A stretch of 50,914 nucleotides of DNA, taken from assembly GCA_964536135.1 (NCBI GenBank), contig CAZHVM010000007.1:1-50914 (forward strand). Reading direction: 5' to 3'. Made by a program: the position numbers and the translations under genes. Under the pieces are notes generated by a model. That model was not told the origin of the DNA, searched no databases, and was given only the letters and a program-made list of their open reading frames with translations. The stretch is from JAKPKF01 sp964536135. Its GTDB lineage: Bacteria; Patescibacteriota; Dojkabacteria; SC72. Shown piece by piece: positions 8,463 to 15,745 of the stretch (its first letter is position 1; each line of letters opens with the position of its first letter).

Positions 8463-9257
8463 TTAATCGTCAAAACGTCGTATAAATTCAGAGGCTAAGC
8501 TTTTGTAAGCTAGAGCTCCTGTAGATTTCTTGTCATACTGAAATATTGTTTGTCCGTATGAGGGAGCCTCAGAGAGTCTTACATTCCTTGGAACAATTGA
8601 AGTGAACGCAACATCCCCAAAGAAGGATTGTACATCTGACACAACGCTTCCTGAAAGTCTTGTTCTACTGTCGTACATGGTTAATATTACGCCCCCAATT
8701 GTTAATGTGGGATTGATACCTTTAATTAACTTTGTAGTCTCTAGTAGCTGTCCTAGGCCCTCTAGTGCGAAATATTCGCATTGAATTGGAATCAAAAGCT
8801 TTTCTGCAGCCGTTAGAGCATTTATAGTTAACAATCCTAGAGATGGAGGACAGTCAATAATGGCATAGTCAAAATCTTCTGTAAATTTCGAGAGGGCTTT
8901 TTTAAGAAGTGTTTCTCTTGAGAGCATGTTTACCATTTCTATCTCTGCTCCTGCGAGGGAAAGATGTGATGGAACTAAAAAGAGATTAGGAGTAGAGGTA
9001 GCTACAAATACAGAGGATATTGGGTCATCTTGTACAAGTACGTCGTAAATACTTTTATATGGTGGCTGATCTGAAGAGTTCCAATTCTGTTTGTCGAACT
9101 GTTGTGTAAAACCAATTCCAGATGAAAGGTTAGATTGGGGATCCAGGTCAATGAGGAGTACCTTTTTCTTCTTTAGAGCTAAACTTGCTCCAAGATTAAT
9201 CGCAGTTGTAGTCTTACCGACCCCACCTTTTTGATTTGCTATGACAAATGTTTTCAT
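8463..9257 (-). CDS. parA: Chromosome-partitioning ATPase ParA (Soj)
   Basis: A Walker-type ATPase that moves ParB-parS complexes over the nucleoid. The preferred start is the ATG at 9257, giving MKTFVIANQKGGVGKTTT. The in-frame upstream start at 9284 would add nine non-conserved residues. Deviant Walker A is KGGVGKTT, Walker A' is DLDPQSNLSSG, and Walker B lies in YAIIDCPPSLG. Length is 264 residues. The gene follows lepB after a gap of 36 nt and precedes parB, so parAB is probably a two-gene transcription unit. Confidence 0.96.
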   Translation of the reverse strand: MKTFVIANQKGGVGKTTTAINLGASLALKKKKVLLIDLDPQSNLSSGIGFTQQFDKQNWNSSDQPPYKSIYDVLVQDDPISSVFVATSTPNLFLVPSHLSLAGAEIEMVNMLSRETLLKKALSKFTEDFDYAIIDCPPSLGLLTINALTAAEKLLIPIQCEYFALEGLGQLLETTKLIKGINPTLTIGGVILTMYDSRTRLSGSVVSDVQSFFGDVAFTSIVPRNVRLSEAPSYGQTIFQYDKKSTGALAYKSLASEFIRRFDD

Positions 9258-9293
9258 ATATCCTATCAATTTACCACGTTTCACAGAAGAGGT

Positions 9294-9902
9294 CTAGAGA
9301 TTAGAATATGCTTCGTGTTGAGCTATCCTGAATTGTGAGAACGGAAAGTAAACCAGCCATGCTTTTCCTTTGATATCTTCTTTGGATATAGGACCAAAGG
9401 TTCTAGAATCTGAACTATGTGGTCTGTTGTCACCGCATACAAAATATTCATTGTCTGGTATCGTTATGCTTTCCCCCTCGTGAAGGAATTCCCCACCATT
9501 TGTATATATTGAGCTACTTAAGTAAGCAGATTCATCGACTAACTGATCATTGATATATATATGCCCATCTTTTAACAAAACTTTATCTCCTGGAAGGCCA
9601 ATTACTCTTTTTATGAAGTCTTGTGTGTCAGAATATTTAAAGATTATGACGTCTCCTCTTTGAGGATTTTGAAATTTATATAGTAGCTTATTTGCCATTA
9701 AATATTCTCCATTCTGATATGTTGGATGCATTGAGTTACCGATAACTTCATGTGGAGTCATTATGAACAGATACAAAACAATAGATATGACTAGTGCAAC
9801 AACAACTGTTTCCAAAAAGGATAGTAAGAACTGTCCGATAGAGGAAAATGTCGCAGCAATTTTCTCTGTAGGAGTCTTAATTTTTGTTTCTGTTTCGTAC
9901 AT
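9294..9902 (-). CDS. lepB: Signal peptidase I (Ser-Lys type)
   Basis: Cleaves signal peptides of exported proteins on the outer face of the membrane. The 202-residue protein has one N-terminal membrane helix (~27-47). The catalytic serine lies in NSMHPT (S57) and the general-base lysine in FIKRVIGLPGD (K98), the prokaryotic Ser-Lys dyad. The C-terminal signature is YFVCGDNRPHSSDSRTFG. It contrasts with the Ser-His signal peptidase at 19247-20461, so the cell has both a housekeeping and a SipW-type enzyme. tRNA-Glu is immediately upstream. Confidence 0.95.
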   Translation of the reverse strand: MYETETKIKTPTEKIAATFSSIGQFLLSFLETVVVALVISIVLYLFIMTPHEVIGNSMHPTYQNGEYLMANKLLYKFQNPQRGDVIIFKYSDTQDFIKRVIGLPGDKVLLKDGHIYINDQLVDESAYLSSSIYTNGGEFLHEGESITIPDNEYFVCGDNRPHSSDSRTFGPISKEDIKGKAWLVYFPFSQFRIAQHEAYSNL

Positions 9903-9924
9903 GGCTTGGGCAGATAAAATAATA

Positions 9925-10000
9925 TGGTACCGCTACGGAGAATCGAACTCCGGTTTACAGGATGAAAACCTGTTGTCCTAGGCCACTAGACGATAGCGGC
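9925..10000 (-). tRNA. tRNA-Glu (anticodon TTC)
   Basis: A complete 76-nt cloverleaf on the minus strand, with CCA encoded. The anticodon arm is ACAGG-TTTTCAT-CCTGT, giving TTC. The T loop is TTCGATT. The first acceptor pair is a G-U wobble. It is transcribed towards lepB. Confidence 0.95.
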
Positions 10001-10046
10001 ATAACCTTAAGAATTCTACTATAATTGGAATACTTTGTGAAGATAA

Positions 10047-10286
10047 CTATTCACTATCTTTTTTAATCTGTTTTAATAATTGTTGTTCTTCTGCGAATGT
10101 AGCTCTTTGGTATTTGTTCATTTCTTTGTCAAATACATATCTTCTTTTGCATTTACATTGGACCATGAATCTGTTATCAGAGAGATTTCCTAATCTCTTT
10201 GAATTTTCTAGCTGTCCTGTACATCCTACGCATAAATTTCTTTCAAGTAGTACTTCTTGAAACGGTTTTATAATTTTCTTAAACAT
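10047..10286 (-). CDS. Small Cys-rich hypothetical protein (possible zinc binding)
   Basis: A 79-residue protein starting MFKKIIKPFQEVLLERN. The longer frame to 10337 runs into tRNA-Leu and was rejected. It has a CVGC pair (~19-22) and a CKC pair (~43-45: VQCKCKRRYVFD). The spacing could bind one zinc ion like a small treble-clef or ribbon domain, and a lysine/glutamate-rich tail follows. It lies between tRNA-Leu and tRNA-Glu. No named family is recognised. The Cys arrangement is seen directly and zinc binding is inferred. Confidence 0.65.
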   Translation of the reverse strand: MFKKIIKPFQEVLLERNLCVGCTGQLENSKRLGNLSDNRFMVQCKCKRRYVFDKEMNKYQRATFAEEQQLLKQIKKDSE

Positions 10287-10307
10287 GTATTGTAAGTAAA
10301 AAATATA

Positions 10308-10396
10308 TGGTGCCGAGGACAGGACTTGAACCTGCAAGGGATGTTAATCCCACTTGCTCCTAAGGCAAGCGTGTCTGCCAATTTCACCACCTCGGC
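10308..10396 (-). tRNA. tRNA-Leu (anticodon TAG)
   Basis: An 89-nt class II tRNA on the minus strand with a long variable arm (GGGATTAACATCCC) and an encoded CCA. The anticodon arm CTTGC-CTTAGGA-GCAAG gives TAG. The acceptor stem GCCGAGG/CCTCGGC is perfect. Confidence 0.95.
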
Positions 10397-10447
10397 TTAC
10401 ACAGAGAGTATTTTACATTAGAAGTGATGCTTTTTAAAGAGTAGTGG

Positions 10448-10459
10448 TATAATTGGAAT
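10448..10459 (+). promoter_or_regulatory. Leaderless promoter (-10 TATAAT)
   Basis: A perfect TATAAT (10448-10453) ends 6 nt before the ATG at 10460. Transcription is predicted to start at the start codon. No good -35 box is visible. Confidence 0.5.
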
Positions 10460-11233
10460 ATGGAAAACAATGGTATAGAAATATCTCCAAGTGCTATAGC
10501 CGAATACAATTACATGATTCAAGAATCTAAACCAGAGAATCATAGGCAGCTTAGTTTTGAGAAACTTGGAATAACAGATTGGAAAATTGAAAGTATCTCA
10601 GGAGAAGAGATTTTAAAGCTTCAGAGTTATGTAGAAACCAAAGAAGTTGTAACAAGTTCGTATGCATTTTGGAAGTTATGTGGAAAGAATGTATCTTTAG
10701 AAGATTTAGCAAAAGAAGTTGACGAAAGAGATCTGTTAATCCCAGAATCTGCAAGGGCTTGGGTTAGAGGTATTCTACCAGAGAATTTTTTACTTGATGA
10801 TATGGAAGAAAAAATAAAAAAAGGAGAAATTGATCCGCCACTTCTTTTTTTTCCAGTATTAAATCATAAAGACTTAGATATGGGGTTATTAAATCTAGGA
10901 AATATACTTGATGGTAATCATAGAATGATGGAAGTAGCAATGTTTTTAAGAAACCAAAGTGAGGAGTATGTAAAAAATTTCAGACTAAATGTATTTGTTG
11001 GAAGGGTAAATTTTGTTAAATATTTGAAATTTCAAACTTATTATATGACCAAACCTTATATAAAAAGGGCGCAGAATTTTGTTAAAAAGTTCATTGGAGA
11101 GGATGTAGAAAAGATAGATAAAAAACATGTTATGAACTTTTTCGAGAGATGGTATCTTCTTTTGCAGAGAGTTGGATTTATTGGAAATGAGAAAGAGGAA
11201 GAATATATAGTTCCAGTGCAACAGAAATACTAA
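10460..11233 (+). CDS. Unknown protein with a DGNHR motif (ParB/sulfiredoxin-like core?)
   Basis: A 257-residue soluble protein with no confident family. The central segment LGNILDGNHRMMEVAMFLR (D151-R155) resembles the DGxHR core of the ParB/sulfiredoxin nuclease-like fold. It is preceded by PPLLFFPVLN, which could be the strand before that motif. The C-terminal ~70 residues are basic and aromatic (KYLKFQTYYMTKPYIKRAQNFVKKF). The gene has its own perfect -10 and stands alone. It converges on gatC with a 4-nt overlap. The fold assignment is a guess from one motif. Nucleotide binding is possible. Confidence 0.6.
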   Translation: MENNGIEISPSAIAEYNYMIQESKPENHRQLSFEKLGITDWKIESISGEEILKLQSYVETKEVVTSSYAFWKLCGKNVSLEDLAKEVDERDLLIPESARAWVRGILPENFLLDDMEEKIKKGEIDPPLLFFPVLNHKDLDMGLLNLGNILDGNHRMMEVAMFLRNQSEEYVKNFRLNVFVGRVNFVKYLKFQTYYMTKPYIKRAQNFVKKFIGEDVEKIDKKHVMNFFERWYLLLQRVGFIGNEKEEEYIVPVQQKY

Positions 11234-11523
11234 CTTTCTTCAATTTCACCGAATATTTTTCCATATACCTTAACATACCCTTTTTCAGTATGTTTAGCAT
11301 TTTTTAGCACTTCTTCCTGTGTAAGTGATGGAGTAGGAATATCATCTCTTAAGTCTGAGAATGGTATATGTTTTTTCATAGGAGCTACACCATCAGTATT
11401 AACATTTTTTAATTCAGATGCGGATTGTAAGATTGTTTCCATTTGTGGTGTAAATTTATCTAGCTCTTTTTGGGTAAGAGCTATCCTAGATAAATCTGCT
11501 ATATGTTTTACGTCTATTTTCAT
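11230..11523 (-). CDS. gatC: Asp-tRNA(Asn)/Glu-tRNA(Gln) amidotransferase subunit C
   Basis: A small subunit that wraps around GatA and stabilises the GatCAB complex. The 97 residues have the family opening IDVKHIADLSRIALTQKELDKF and the central NTDGVAPM segment, which matches the usual N-x-x-G-V-x-P-x motif. Its ATG overlaps the gatB stop (ATGA at 11520-11523), so it is translated with gatB. gatA is encoded separately ~6 kb away. A tRNA-Gln(TTG) gene is present in the window. Confidence 0.95.
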   Translation of the reverse strand: MKIDVKHIADLSRIALTQKELDKFTPQMETILQSASELKNVNTDGVAPMKKHIPFSDLRDDIPTPSLTQEEVLKNAKHTEKGYVKVYGKIFGEIEES

Positions 11524-12968
11524 TTTAGTAATTTTATTAATATATTTCTTGCTTCATTTGGGTTGGCACTACCTTTCGTTGATTGCATGACCTGTCCTAC
11601 AAGATACCCAATTGTTGATTCTTTACCACCTTTGTAATCTGCTACTGCCTTAGGGTTCTTCTCGATTATATCTTTAACGATATCCTCCAGTTTCCCAGCA
11701 TTCTCTTTGGATGATCCTTCAAACTTCTCAAACTCGTCTGAAATATCTTTATTATTCTTTAAGCAATCTTTAAGTAATTCTTCAGCAGTACCTTTTGTTA
11801 TTATTCCATCTTTAAATTTTTTGATTAGTAATGCTAGATCTTTAATGTCTACATCTTTGCCAATTGCATATACTGTACCCATTAACCAATTAGCTGCTTC
11901 TTTTGCAGCAATCTTTTCATCTAAAGATGTCTTAAGTTCTGTAAGAAGAGATTCAAAGTAAGTAGCATTTTCTTTAGTAGAAGATATAACCTCTGCAGCA
12001 TATGTTGAGATGTCATAATCTTTTGTATATCTTGCAATCTTCTCATGTGGGAGTTCTACAAGTTCCTTAGATATTCTCGCTACATCTTCTTTAGATATCT
12101 CAATTACAGGAATATCTGGTTCTGGCATATATCTGTAGTCATCTGCGGTTTCTTTACTTCTTTGGAATTCTGTAATCCCTTTGTCTGCATTCCAACCTCT
12201 TGTTTGCTGTATGACCTCTTTACCATTTGTAATTTCTTCAGTTAATCTTTTTACCTCATACTCTATGGATTTCTCTACTGCAGTTATGGAGCCAATGTTT
12301 TTAACCTCAACTTTGTTATTTAATTTGTAATCTCCAACTGGTAATATCTTTCCATCTTCGTATTTCCATTTGCCTTTTTCCTGTATGGAGATATTTGGCT
12401 CACATCTCATTTGTCCTTTTTCCATGTCTGCATCTGAGATGTTTAGGTATCTACATATCTGCCTGATTTGTGTTGCAAAATCTTTAGCATCTTTCGCACT
12501 CCTGATACAAGGCTTTGTAACAATTTCAATTAACGGAACACCAGATTTGTTGTAATCTATGAGGGAGTAGTCATTACTATGTGTAGATTTAGCAACGTCT
12601 TCCTCTTGGTGAATTCTTTCAATTTCAATTTCTACTCCAGAGGGTAGGGTAACTTTACCATCGGAACAGATTGGGTTCTTGTACTGACTAATCTGGTAAC
12701 CTTTAGGTAAGTCTGGGTAGAAGTAATGTTTCCTGTCAAAGTAAATATTCTCATTAATTTTACAATTTGTAGCAAGTCCCATTAGTATGCAAAGCTCGAT
12801 TGCCCTTCTGTTTGGTACTGGTAGTGCTCCTGGGAGTCCAAGACATACTGGACATACATGTGTATTTGGATCTTTTTGAAAGTATCCTGTAGGGCAAGAA
12901 CAGAACATTTTAGATTCTGTTTTAGTCTGTACGTGGATCTCTAAGCCAATAATGATGTCGTATTCCAT
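11520..12968 (-). CDS. gatB: Asp-tRNA(Asn)/Glu-tRNA(Gln) amidotransferase subunit B
   Basis: A tRNA-binding kinase-like subunit that activates mischarged Glu-tRNA(Gln) or Asp-tRNA(Asn) for amidation. Translation most likely starts at ATG 12968 (MEYDIIIGLEIHVQTKTESKMF), giving 482 residues. The upstream in-frame start at 12986 adds six unconserved residues. Signatures include the CPVCLGLPGALPVPN zinc-region motif (with FCSCP upstream), KHYFYPDLPKGYQISQ and DYNKSGVPLIEIVT. The C-terminal YqeY-like domain ends GKESTIGYLVGQVMQSTKGSANP. Coupled to gatC by a 4-nt overlap. Confidence 0.97.
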   Translation of the reverse strand: MEYDIIIGLEIHVQTKTESKMFCSCPTGYFQKDPNTHVCPVCLGLPGALPVPNRRAIELCILMGLATNCKINENIYFDRKHYFYPDLPKGYQISQYKNPICSDGKVTLPSGVEIEIERIHQEEDVAKSTHSNDYSLIDYNKSGVPLIEIVTKPCIRSAKDAKDFATQIRQICRYLNISDADMEKGQMRCEPNISIQEKGKWKYEDGKILPVGDYKLNNKVEVKNIGSITAVEKSIEYEVKRLTEEITNGKEVIQQTRGWNADKGITEFQRSKETADDYRYMPEPDIPVIEISKEDVARISKELVELPHEKIARYTKDYDISTYAAEVISSTKENATYFESLLTELKTSLDEKIAAKEAANWLMGTVYAIGKDVDIKDLALLIKKFKDGIITKGTAEELLKDCLKNNKDISDEFEKFEGSSKENAGKLEDIVKDIIEKNPKAVADYKGGKESTIGYLVGQVMQSTKGSANPNEARNILIKLLK

Positions 12969-12997
12969 AGTTAGTAATGTTAACAAGTTTAAGCAGA

Positions 12998-14068
12998 TTA
13001 TTCAATTTCTAAGGCTATATTTTCCTGTTCTTTTGTAAGAACATAGAAGGTTCCTCTTCCTTGTCCCTTTTGTTTAATATATCCTTTCTCAACCATTTCC
13101 TGAAGATCTCTGTAGGAGGTCATAAAAGAAATACCCATCATCTTTGTATATTTACTTCTAGTAATTTTGTGGTTAAGGGTTATGTAATCTATGATTTTAA
13201 TTTGTCTAGGGTTTAGAGAAATCTCTAGTGCACCCTGCTTTTTAACTTTTTTTGTATGTGTATCTTTTAGTTCTTTAGATATATCTATGGCAGTAAGAGA
13301 AATTGCGTAGAGGAATGCTTCTATGAAGGTAGTTAAGTCTCTTTTACTCTTAGATATTTTGAACGCATCTAAAAGATCTTCAGAGATATTGTTTATGGAT
13401 TTGAAGAAAGGAAGTAAATTGTCTGGATTGTAGCCATACTGTTTGGTAAGTATCTCCAGAGTTAGGATTGTTGTAATTTGGTTTCCTACGAAGTATGGTG
13501 CTTTGTCTATGTATTCATAAACTAGGACTGCGAATTTAACTAATTTGTGGTTTGAATCTTTTCCATCTTTTATCCATTCGAATATCTCGTTAAAGTGAGA
13601 TGCAGGGTCTATATGTGGATAGTAGTCTCTCATTTTAAACCATGTGTCATATATTTCATTCGGTTTTTCAGAGAATGTTTTTAATTTTGCTAAATCCCAA
13701 TCGTCTACAATTCCCTTCATTGCCAACTTGTTAAGATGTGAAGAGAGTTCTATCGATGGCTTAAGGGAACTGTTTGTAGTGTAGGAGGTTATGTAATCTT
13801 TTGCGTTACGGATATTTATGAACAATTGAAGATTTTTTCTTTGTGAAGCTAGCTCTTGTCCTCTTTGTACTTGTAGGGATTTGTTGTATCCAATTGCATT
13901 ACCAACTAAATCGCCAAGACTGTTAAGATCTTCTGCACCGTATTTCTCTTGTAAGGGTAAGAGATATTTTTCTGGTAGTGGGTATGTTGTAATGTCCTTG
14001 ATAGCTAGCTCATACTTAACTATGTAAGAGAGTATCAGGTTTGTAATTGTGTATGTAGGTGTTTTCAT
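12998..14068 (-). CDS. Fic-fold protein with a degenerate catalytic motif and a C-terminal winged helix
   Basis: The 356-residue protein follows the layout of bacterial Fic/DOC-winged-helix proteins. A helical region is followed by HKLVKFAVLVYEYIDKAPYFVGNQITTILTLEIL (~174-207), matching the helix-loop-helix around the Fic motif. A winged helix-turn-helix follows at ~285-345 (LNPRQIKIIDYITLNHKITRSKYTKMMG to GYIKQKGQGRGTFYVL). The expected HPFxxGNGR reads APYFVGNQI, so the catalytic His is Ala and the phosphate-binding Gly-Arg is Gln-Ile. AMP transfer by the usual mechanism looks impossible. It may act as a DNA-binding regulator. The gene lies 29 nt upstream of gatB and directly downstream of tRNA-Thr. 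Confidence 0.7.
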   Translation of the reverse strand: MKTPTYTITNLILSYIVKYELAIKDITTYPLPEKYLLPLQEKYGAEDLNSLGDLVGNAIGYNKSLQVQRGQELASQRKNLQLFINIRNAKDYITSYTTNSSLKPSIELSSHLNKLAMKGIVDDWDLAKLKTFSEKPNEIYDTWFKMRDYYPHIDPASHFNEIFEWIKDGKDSNHKLVKFAVLVYEYIDKAPYFVGNQITTILTLEILTKQYGYNPDNLLPFFKSINNISEDLLDAFKISKSKRDLTTFIEAFLYAISLTAIDISKELKDTHTKKVKKQGALEISLNPRQIKIIDYITLNHKITRSKYTKMMGISFMTSYRDLQEMVEKGYIKQKGQGRGTFYVLTKEQENIALEIE

Positions 14069-14078
14069 TGTTTAAAAA

Positions 14079-14151
14079 AGCTGATGGGTGGCTTCGATCC
14101 ACCGACCTATCCCTTACGAAGGGAGTGCTCTACCAACTGAGCTACATCAGC
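14079..14151 (-). tRNA. tRNA-Thr (anticodon CGT)
   Basis: A minus-strand cloverleaf with acceptor GCTGATG/CATCAGC and anticodon arm CTCCC-TTCGTAA-GGGAT (one mismatch at the stem base), giving CGT. No CCA is encoded, so the 3' end needs a CCA-adding enzyme. The T loop reads ATCGAAG, with A instead of T at position 54. Confidence 0.9.
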
Positions 14152-14202
14152 ATATGTAACAGTATTGTAACAGGAAAGGAGAAGAAAAAAAAGAAGGGAT
14201 TA

Positions 14203-14279
14203 TGGAGCGAGAGACGGGATTCGAACCCGCGATCTTCTCCTTGGGAAGGAGACATTCTAGCCAACTGAACTACTCTCGC
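14203..14279 (-). tRNA. tRNA-Gly (anticodon CCC)
   Basis: A 77-nt minus-strand cloverleaf with CCA encoded. The acceptor is GCGAGAG/CTCTCGC. The anticodon arm TCTCC-TTCCCAA-GGAGA gives CCC. Its 3' 29 nt differ from those of the GCC isoacceptor at 27-55 by a single base. Confidence 0.94.
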
Positions 14280-14301
14280 ATGATATTGTTATTCTACAAA
14301 G

Positions 14302-14327
14302 AAAAAAGGACTATTTCTAGTCCCTTT
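14302..14327 (-). terminator. Rho-independent terminator after the YtxH gene
   Basis: On the minus strand a GGACTA/TAGTCC stem (14308-14313 with 14318-14323) with a 4-nt loop is followed by a run of six T (complement of 14302-14307). It ends the minus-strand unit 14380-14938. The flanking AAA/TTT makes it look bidirectional, but no plus-strand gene ends here. Confidence 0.75.
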
Positions 14328-14379
14328 CTCTAACCACCATCGTCTATTCCTAATCTTATCATAGGATTAAAAGATAATA

Positions 14380-14748
14380 TTATTTTTTTAACTCTTCCTT
14401 TACTAAACTCCAATCAGTTTTTAATTGAGCAGAAATCTTCTGTGCTACATCTGCTGTAACCAAACCATCCTTTTTAATCTCATCTACCACCTGAGATACC
14501 AATTCCAAATATTTCTCTTGGTCTATTTTTTTACCAGCCTTTTTAAGTAAATCTAATTTTTCCTTAAGTATAACTGTTGCTTTTGTGTAAAGCTCGTTTG
14601 CTTTCTCTCCAAAGTCAACTGCTAGTTTCTTTAAATCTTCTCTTGTTTCAGCACCAGACTTTGGTGCTAACAATATCCCAGCTACAGCGCCAGCTATGGC
14701 TCCAACTAATATCCCCTTAAGAAATGAAAATGTTTTATCGTCTGACAT
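14380..14748 (-). CDS. YtxH domain membrane-associated protein
   Basis: A 122-residue protein with a glycine/alanine-rich membrane helix near the N-terminus (FLKGILVGAIAGAVAGILLAPKSG, ~9-32), the diagnostic start of the YtxH family (LLAPKSGAETRE). The rest is a charged, probably coiled-coil region (DLKKLAVDFGEKANELYTKA to SLVKEELKK). YtxH proteins are linked to general stress in Bacillus, but their biochemical role is unknown. It is preceded in the same direction by a 53-residue membrane micro-protein with a 28-nt gap. Confidence 0.85.
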   Translation of the reverse strand: MSDDKTFSFLKGILVGAIAGAVAGILLAPKSGAETREDLKKLAVDFGEKANELYTKATVILKEKLDLLKKAGKKIDQEKYLELVSQVVDEIKKDGLVTADVAQKISAQLKTDWSLVKEELKK

Positions 14749-14776
14749 GGCAGTAAATATTTAAATTATATATATA

Positions 14777-14938
14777 TTAAAACTTAAACCACTTAATAAG
14801 TAAATATCCAATAACTAAAAACAAAGAAATGGAAAGAGATGCTATTAATACAGATCCAAGGGATGTTGTAGAAGAGACAGGCTGTTCTAATTGCTCTGAG
14901 AGCGTTGTTTGCTGTGTAGTTGAGATAACTTCGTCCAT
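14777..14938 (-). CDS. 53-residue tail-anchored membrane micro-protein
   Basis: A short minus-strand frame, ATG at 14938 and TAA ending at 14777. It encodes a polar S/T/Q-rich N-terminal half (MDEVISTTQQTTLSEQLEQP) and one C-terminal membrane helix (about 28-49: GSVLIASLSISLFLVIGYLL). It ends with the basic residues KWFKF. This is the layout of a tail-anchored or single-pass small protein. It is the first gene of a unit with the YtxH gene. It is divergent from rnhB, with only ~20 bp between the two start codons. No known family is recognised. The frame, the fit of a TM helix and the operon position support it as real. Confidence 0.65.
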   Translation of the reverse strand: MDEVISTTQQTTLSEQLEQPVSSTTSLGSVLIASLSISLFLVIGYLLIKWFKF

Positions 14939-14958
14939 ACTTAATGGTATCATATATC

Positions 14959-15597
14959 ATGATTGTATATCCAGATACTAAATTGGAAGAAAAACTTTGG
15001 GCACAGGGATACCCTCTTGTTGCGGGTTTAGATGAGGCTGGAAGAGGGCCCCTTGCTGGACCTGTTGCTGCAGGATGTGTAGTAATTAGTTCCTTAGATC
15101 AGGTTGTACCTTTTGTAAGAGATAGTAAGAAGATGACGTGGAAGAAGCGAGAAGAAGCATTTACGTTAATAACTGAGAAATCTTTTGCGTTTGGATACGG
15201 AATAGTAAGTGCTGCAGATATAGATAGAATGGGGATACAGAAAGCAGTACTTGAAGCTATGAGGATTGCTCTGCAGGTTGTAGAAGAAAAAATTGGAAAG
15301 AAAGTGGATTACATAATTGCAGATGGAATGAATATATCTTCTATTCCTAATTACAAGATGGAAAAGATTACCCAGGGAGATTTACTTCATTATTCAATAT
15401 CTGCTGGCTCTGTAATTGCTAAGGTTGTGAGAGATAGAATAATGTATGATTATGCTAAGAAGTATCCAATATATGGTTTTGAGAAACATGTTGGTTACGG
15501 TACTAAATATCATATGGATGTATTAAAAAAACATGGACCTTGTATAATCCACAGAAGAAGTTTCAAGCCAATAGATAGATTAATATACAAAGGGTAA
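14959..15597 (+). CDS. rnhB: Ribonuclease HII
   Basis: Removes RNA from RNA-DNA hybrids and single ribonucleotides from DNA. The RNase HII signature is complete: GLDEAGRGPLAGPV (first Asp-Glu pair), RDSKKMT, the later DG in YIIADGMN, and the C-terminal YGFEKHVGYGTKYHMDVLKKHGPC-IHRRSF segment. The ATG at 14959 (212 residues) is preferred over 14944, because a -10-like TATCAT (14948-14953) ends 5 nt before it and the five extra residues are unconserved. Confidence 0.96.
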   Translation: MIVYPDTKLEEKLWAQGYPLVAGLDEAGRGPLAGPVAAGCVVISSLDQVVPFVRDSKKMTWKKREEAFTLITEKSFAFGYGIVSAADIDRMGIQKAVLEAMRIALQVVEEKIGKKVDYIIADGMNISSIPNYKMEKITQGDLLHYSISAGSVIAKVVRDRIMYDYAKKYPIYGFEKHVGYGTKYHMDVLKKHGPCIIHRRSFKPIDRLIYKG

Positions 15598-15602
15598 ATA
15601 GC

Positions 15603-15631
15603 TTGTAAATATGTTTCTCAAAGGATATAAT
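15603..15631 (+). promoter_or_regulatory. Promoter of tRNA-Lys
   Basis: TTGTAA (15603-15608) and a perfect TATAAT (15626-15631) have a 17-nt spacer. The mature tRNA 5' end lies 16 nt after the -10. Confidence 0.65.
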
Positions 15632-15647
15632 TCTTTCGTAATTATGA

Positions 15648-15721
15648 GGGGCGCTAGCTCATCCGGTTAGAGCAACTGCCTTTTAAGCAGTAGGTGCTGG
15701 GTCCGAGTCCCAGGCGCCTCA
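15648..15721 (+). tRNA. tRNA-Lys (anticodon TTT)
   Basis: A plus-strand cloverleaf with acceptor GGGGCGC/GCGCCTC (one G-U pair), anticodon arm ACTGC-CTTTTAA-GCAGT (TTT) and T arm CTGGG-TCCGAGT-CCCAG. CCA is not encoded. The T loop has C at the position that is almost always T55. Confidence 0.93.
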
Positions 15722-15745
15722 TATTTTTAAATAATAATATCCCCA

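Noticed and set aside
9257..9300. ACGTTTCAC near parA as a possible parS site
   Set aside because: parS is a 16-bp palindrome (TGTTYCACGTGRAACA type). This sequence is not palindromic and matches only part of one arm. A CACGTG at ~17032 is inside a coding gene and also matches poorly in the flanks.
10287..10337. N-terminal extension of the small Cys-rich protein
   Set aside because: The extension MQVQVLSSAPY is translated from the tRNA-Leu gene. The internal ATG at 10286 is the plausible start.
14059..14268. Plus-strand frame across tRNA-Thr and tRNA-Gly
   Set aside because: It is composed of the complement of two tRNA genes (GLWSERRDSNPRSSPWEGDI), again a tRNA artefact.
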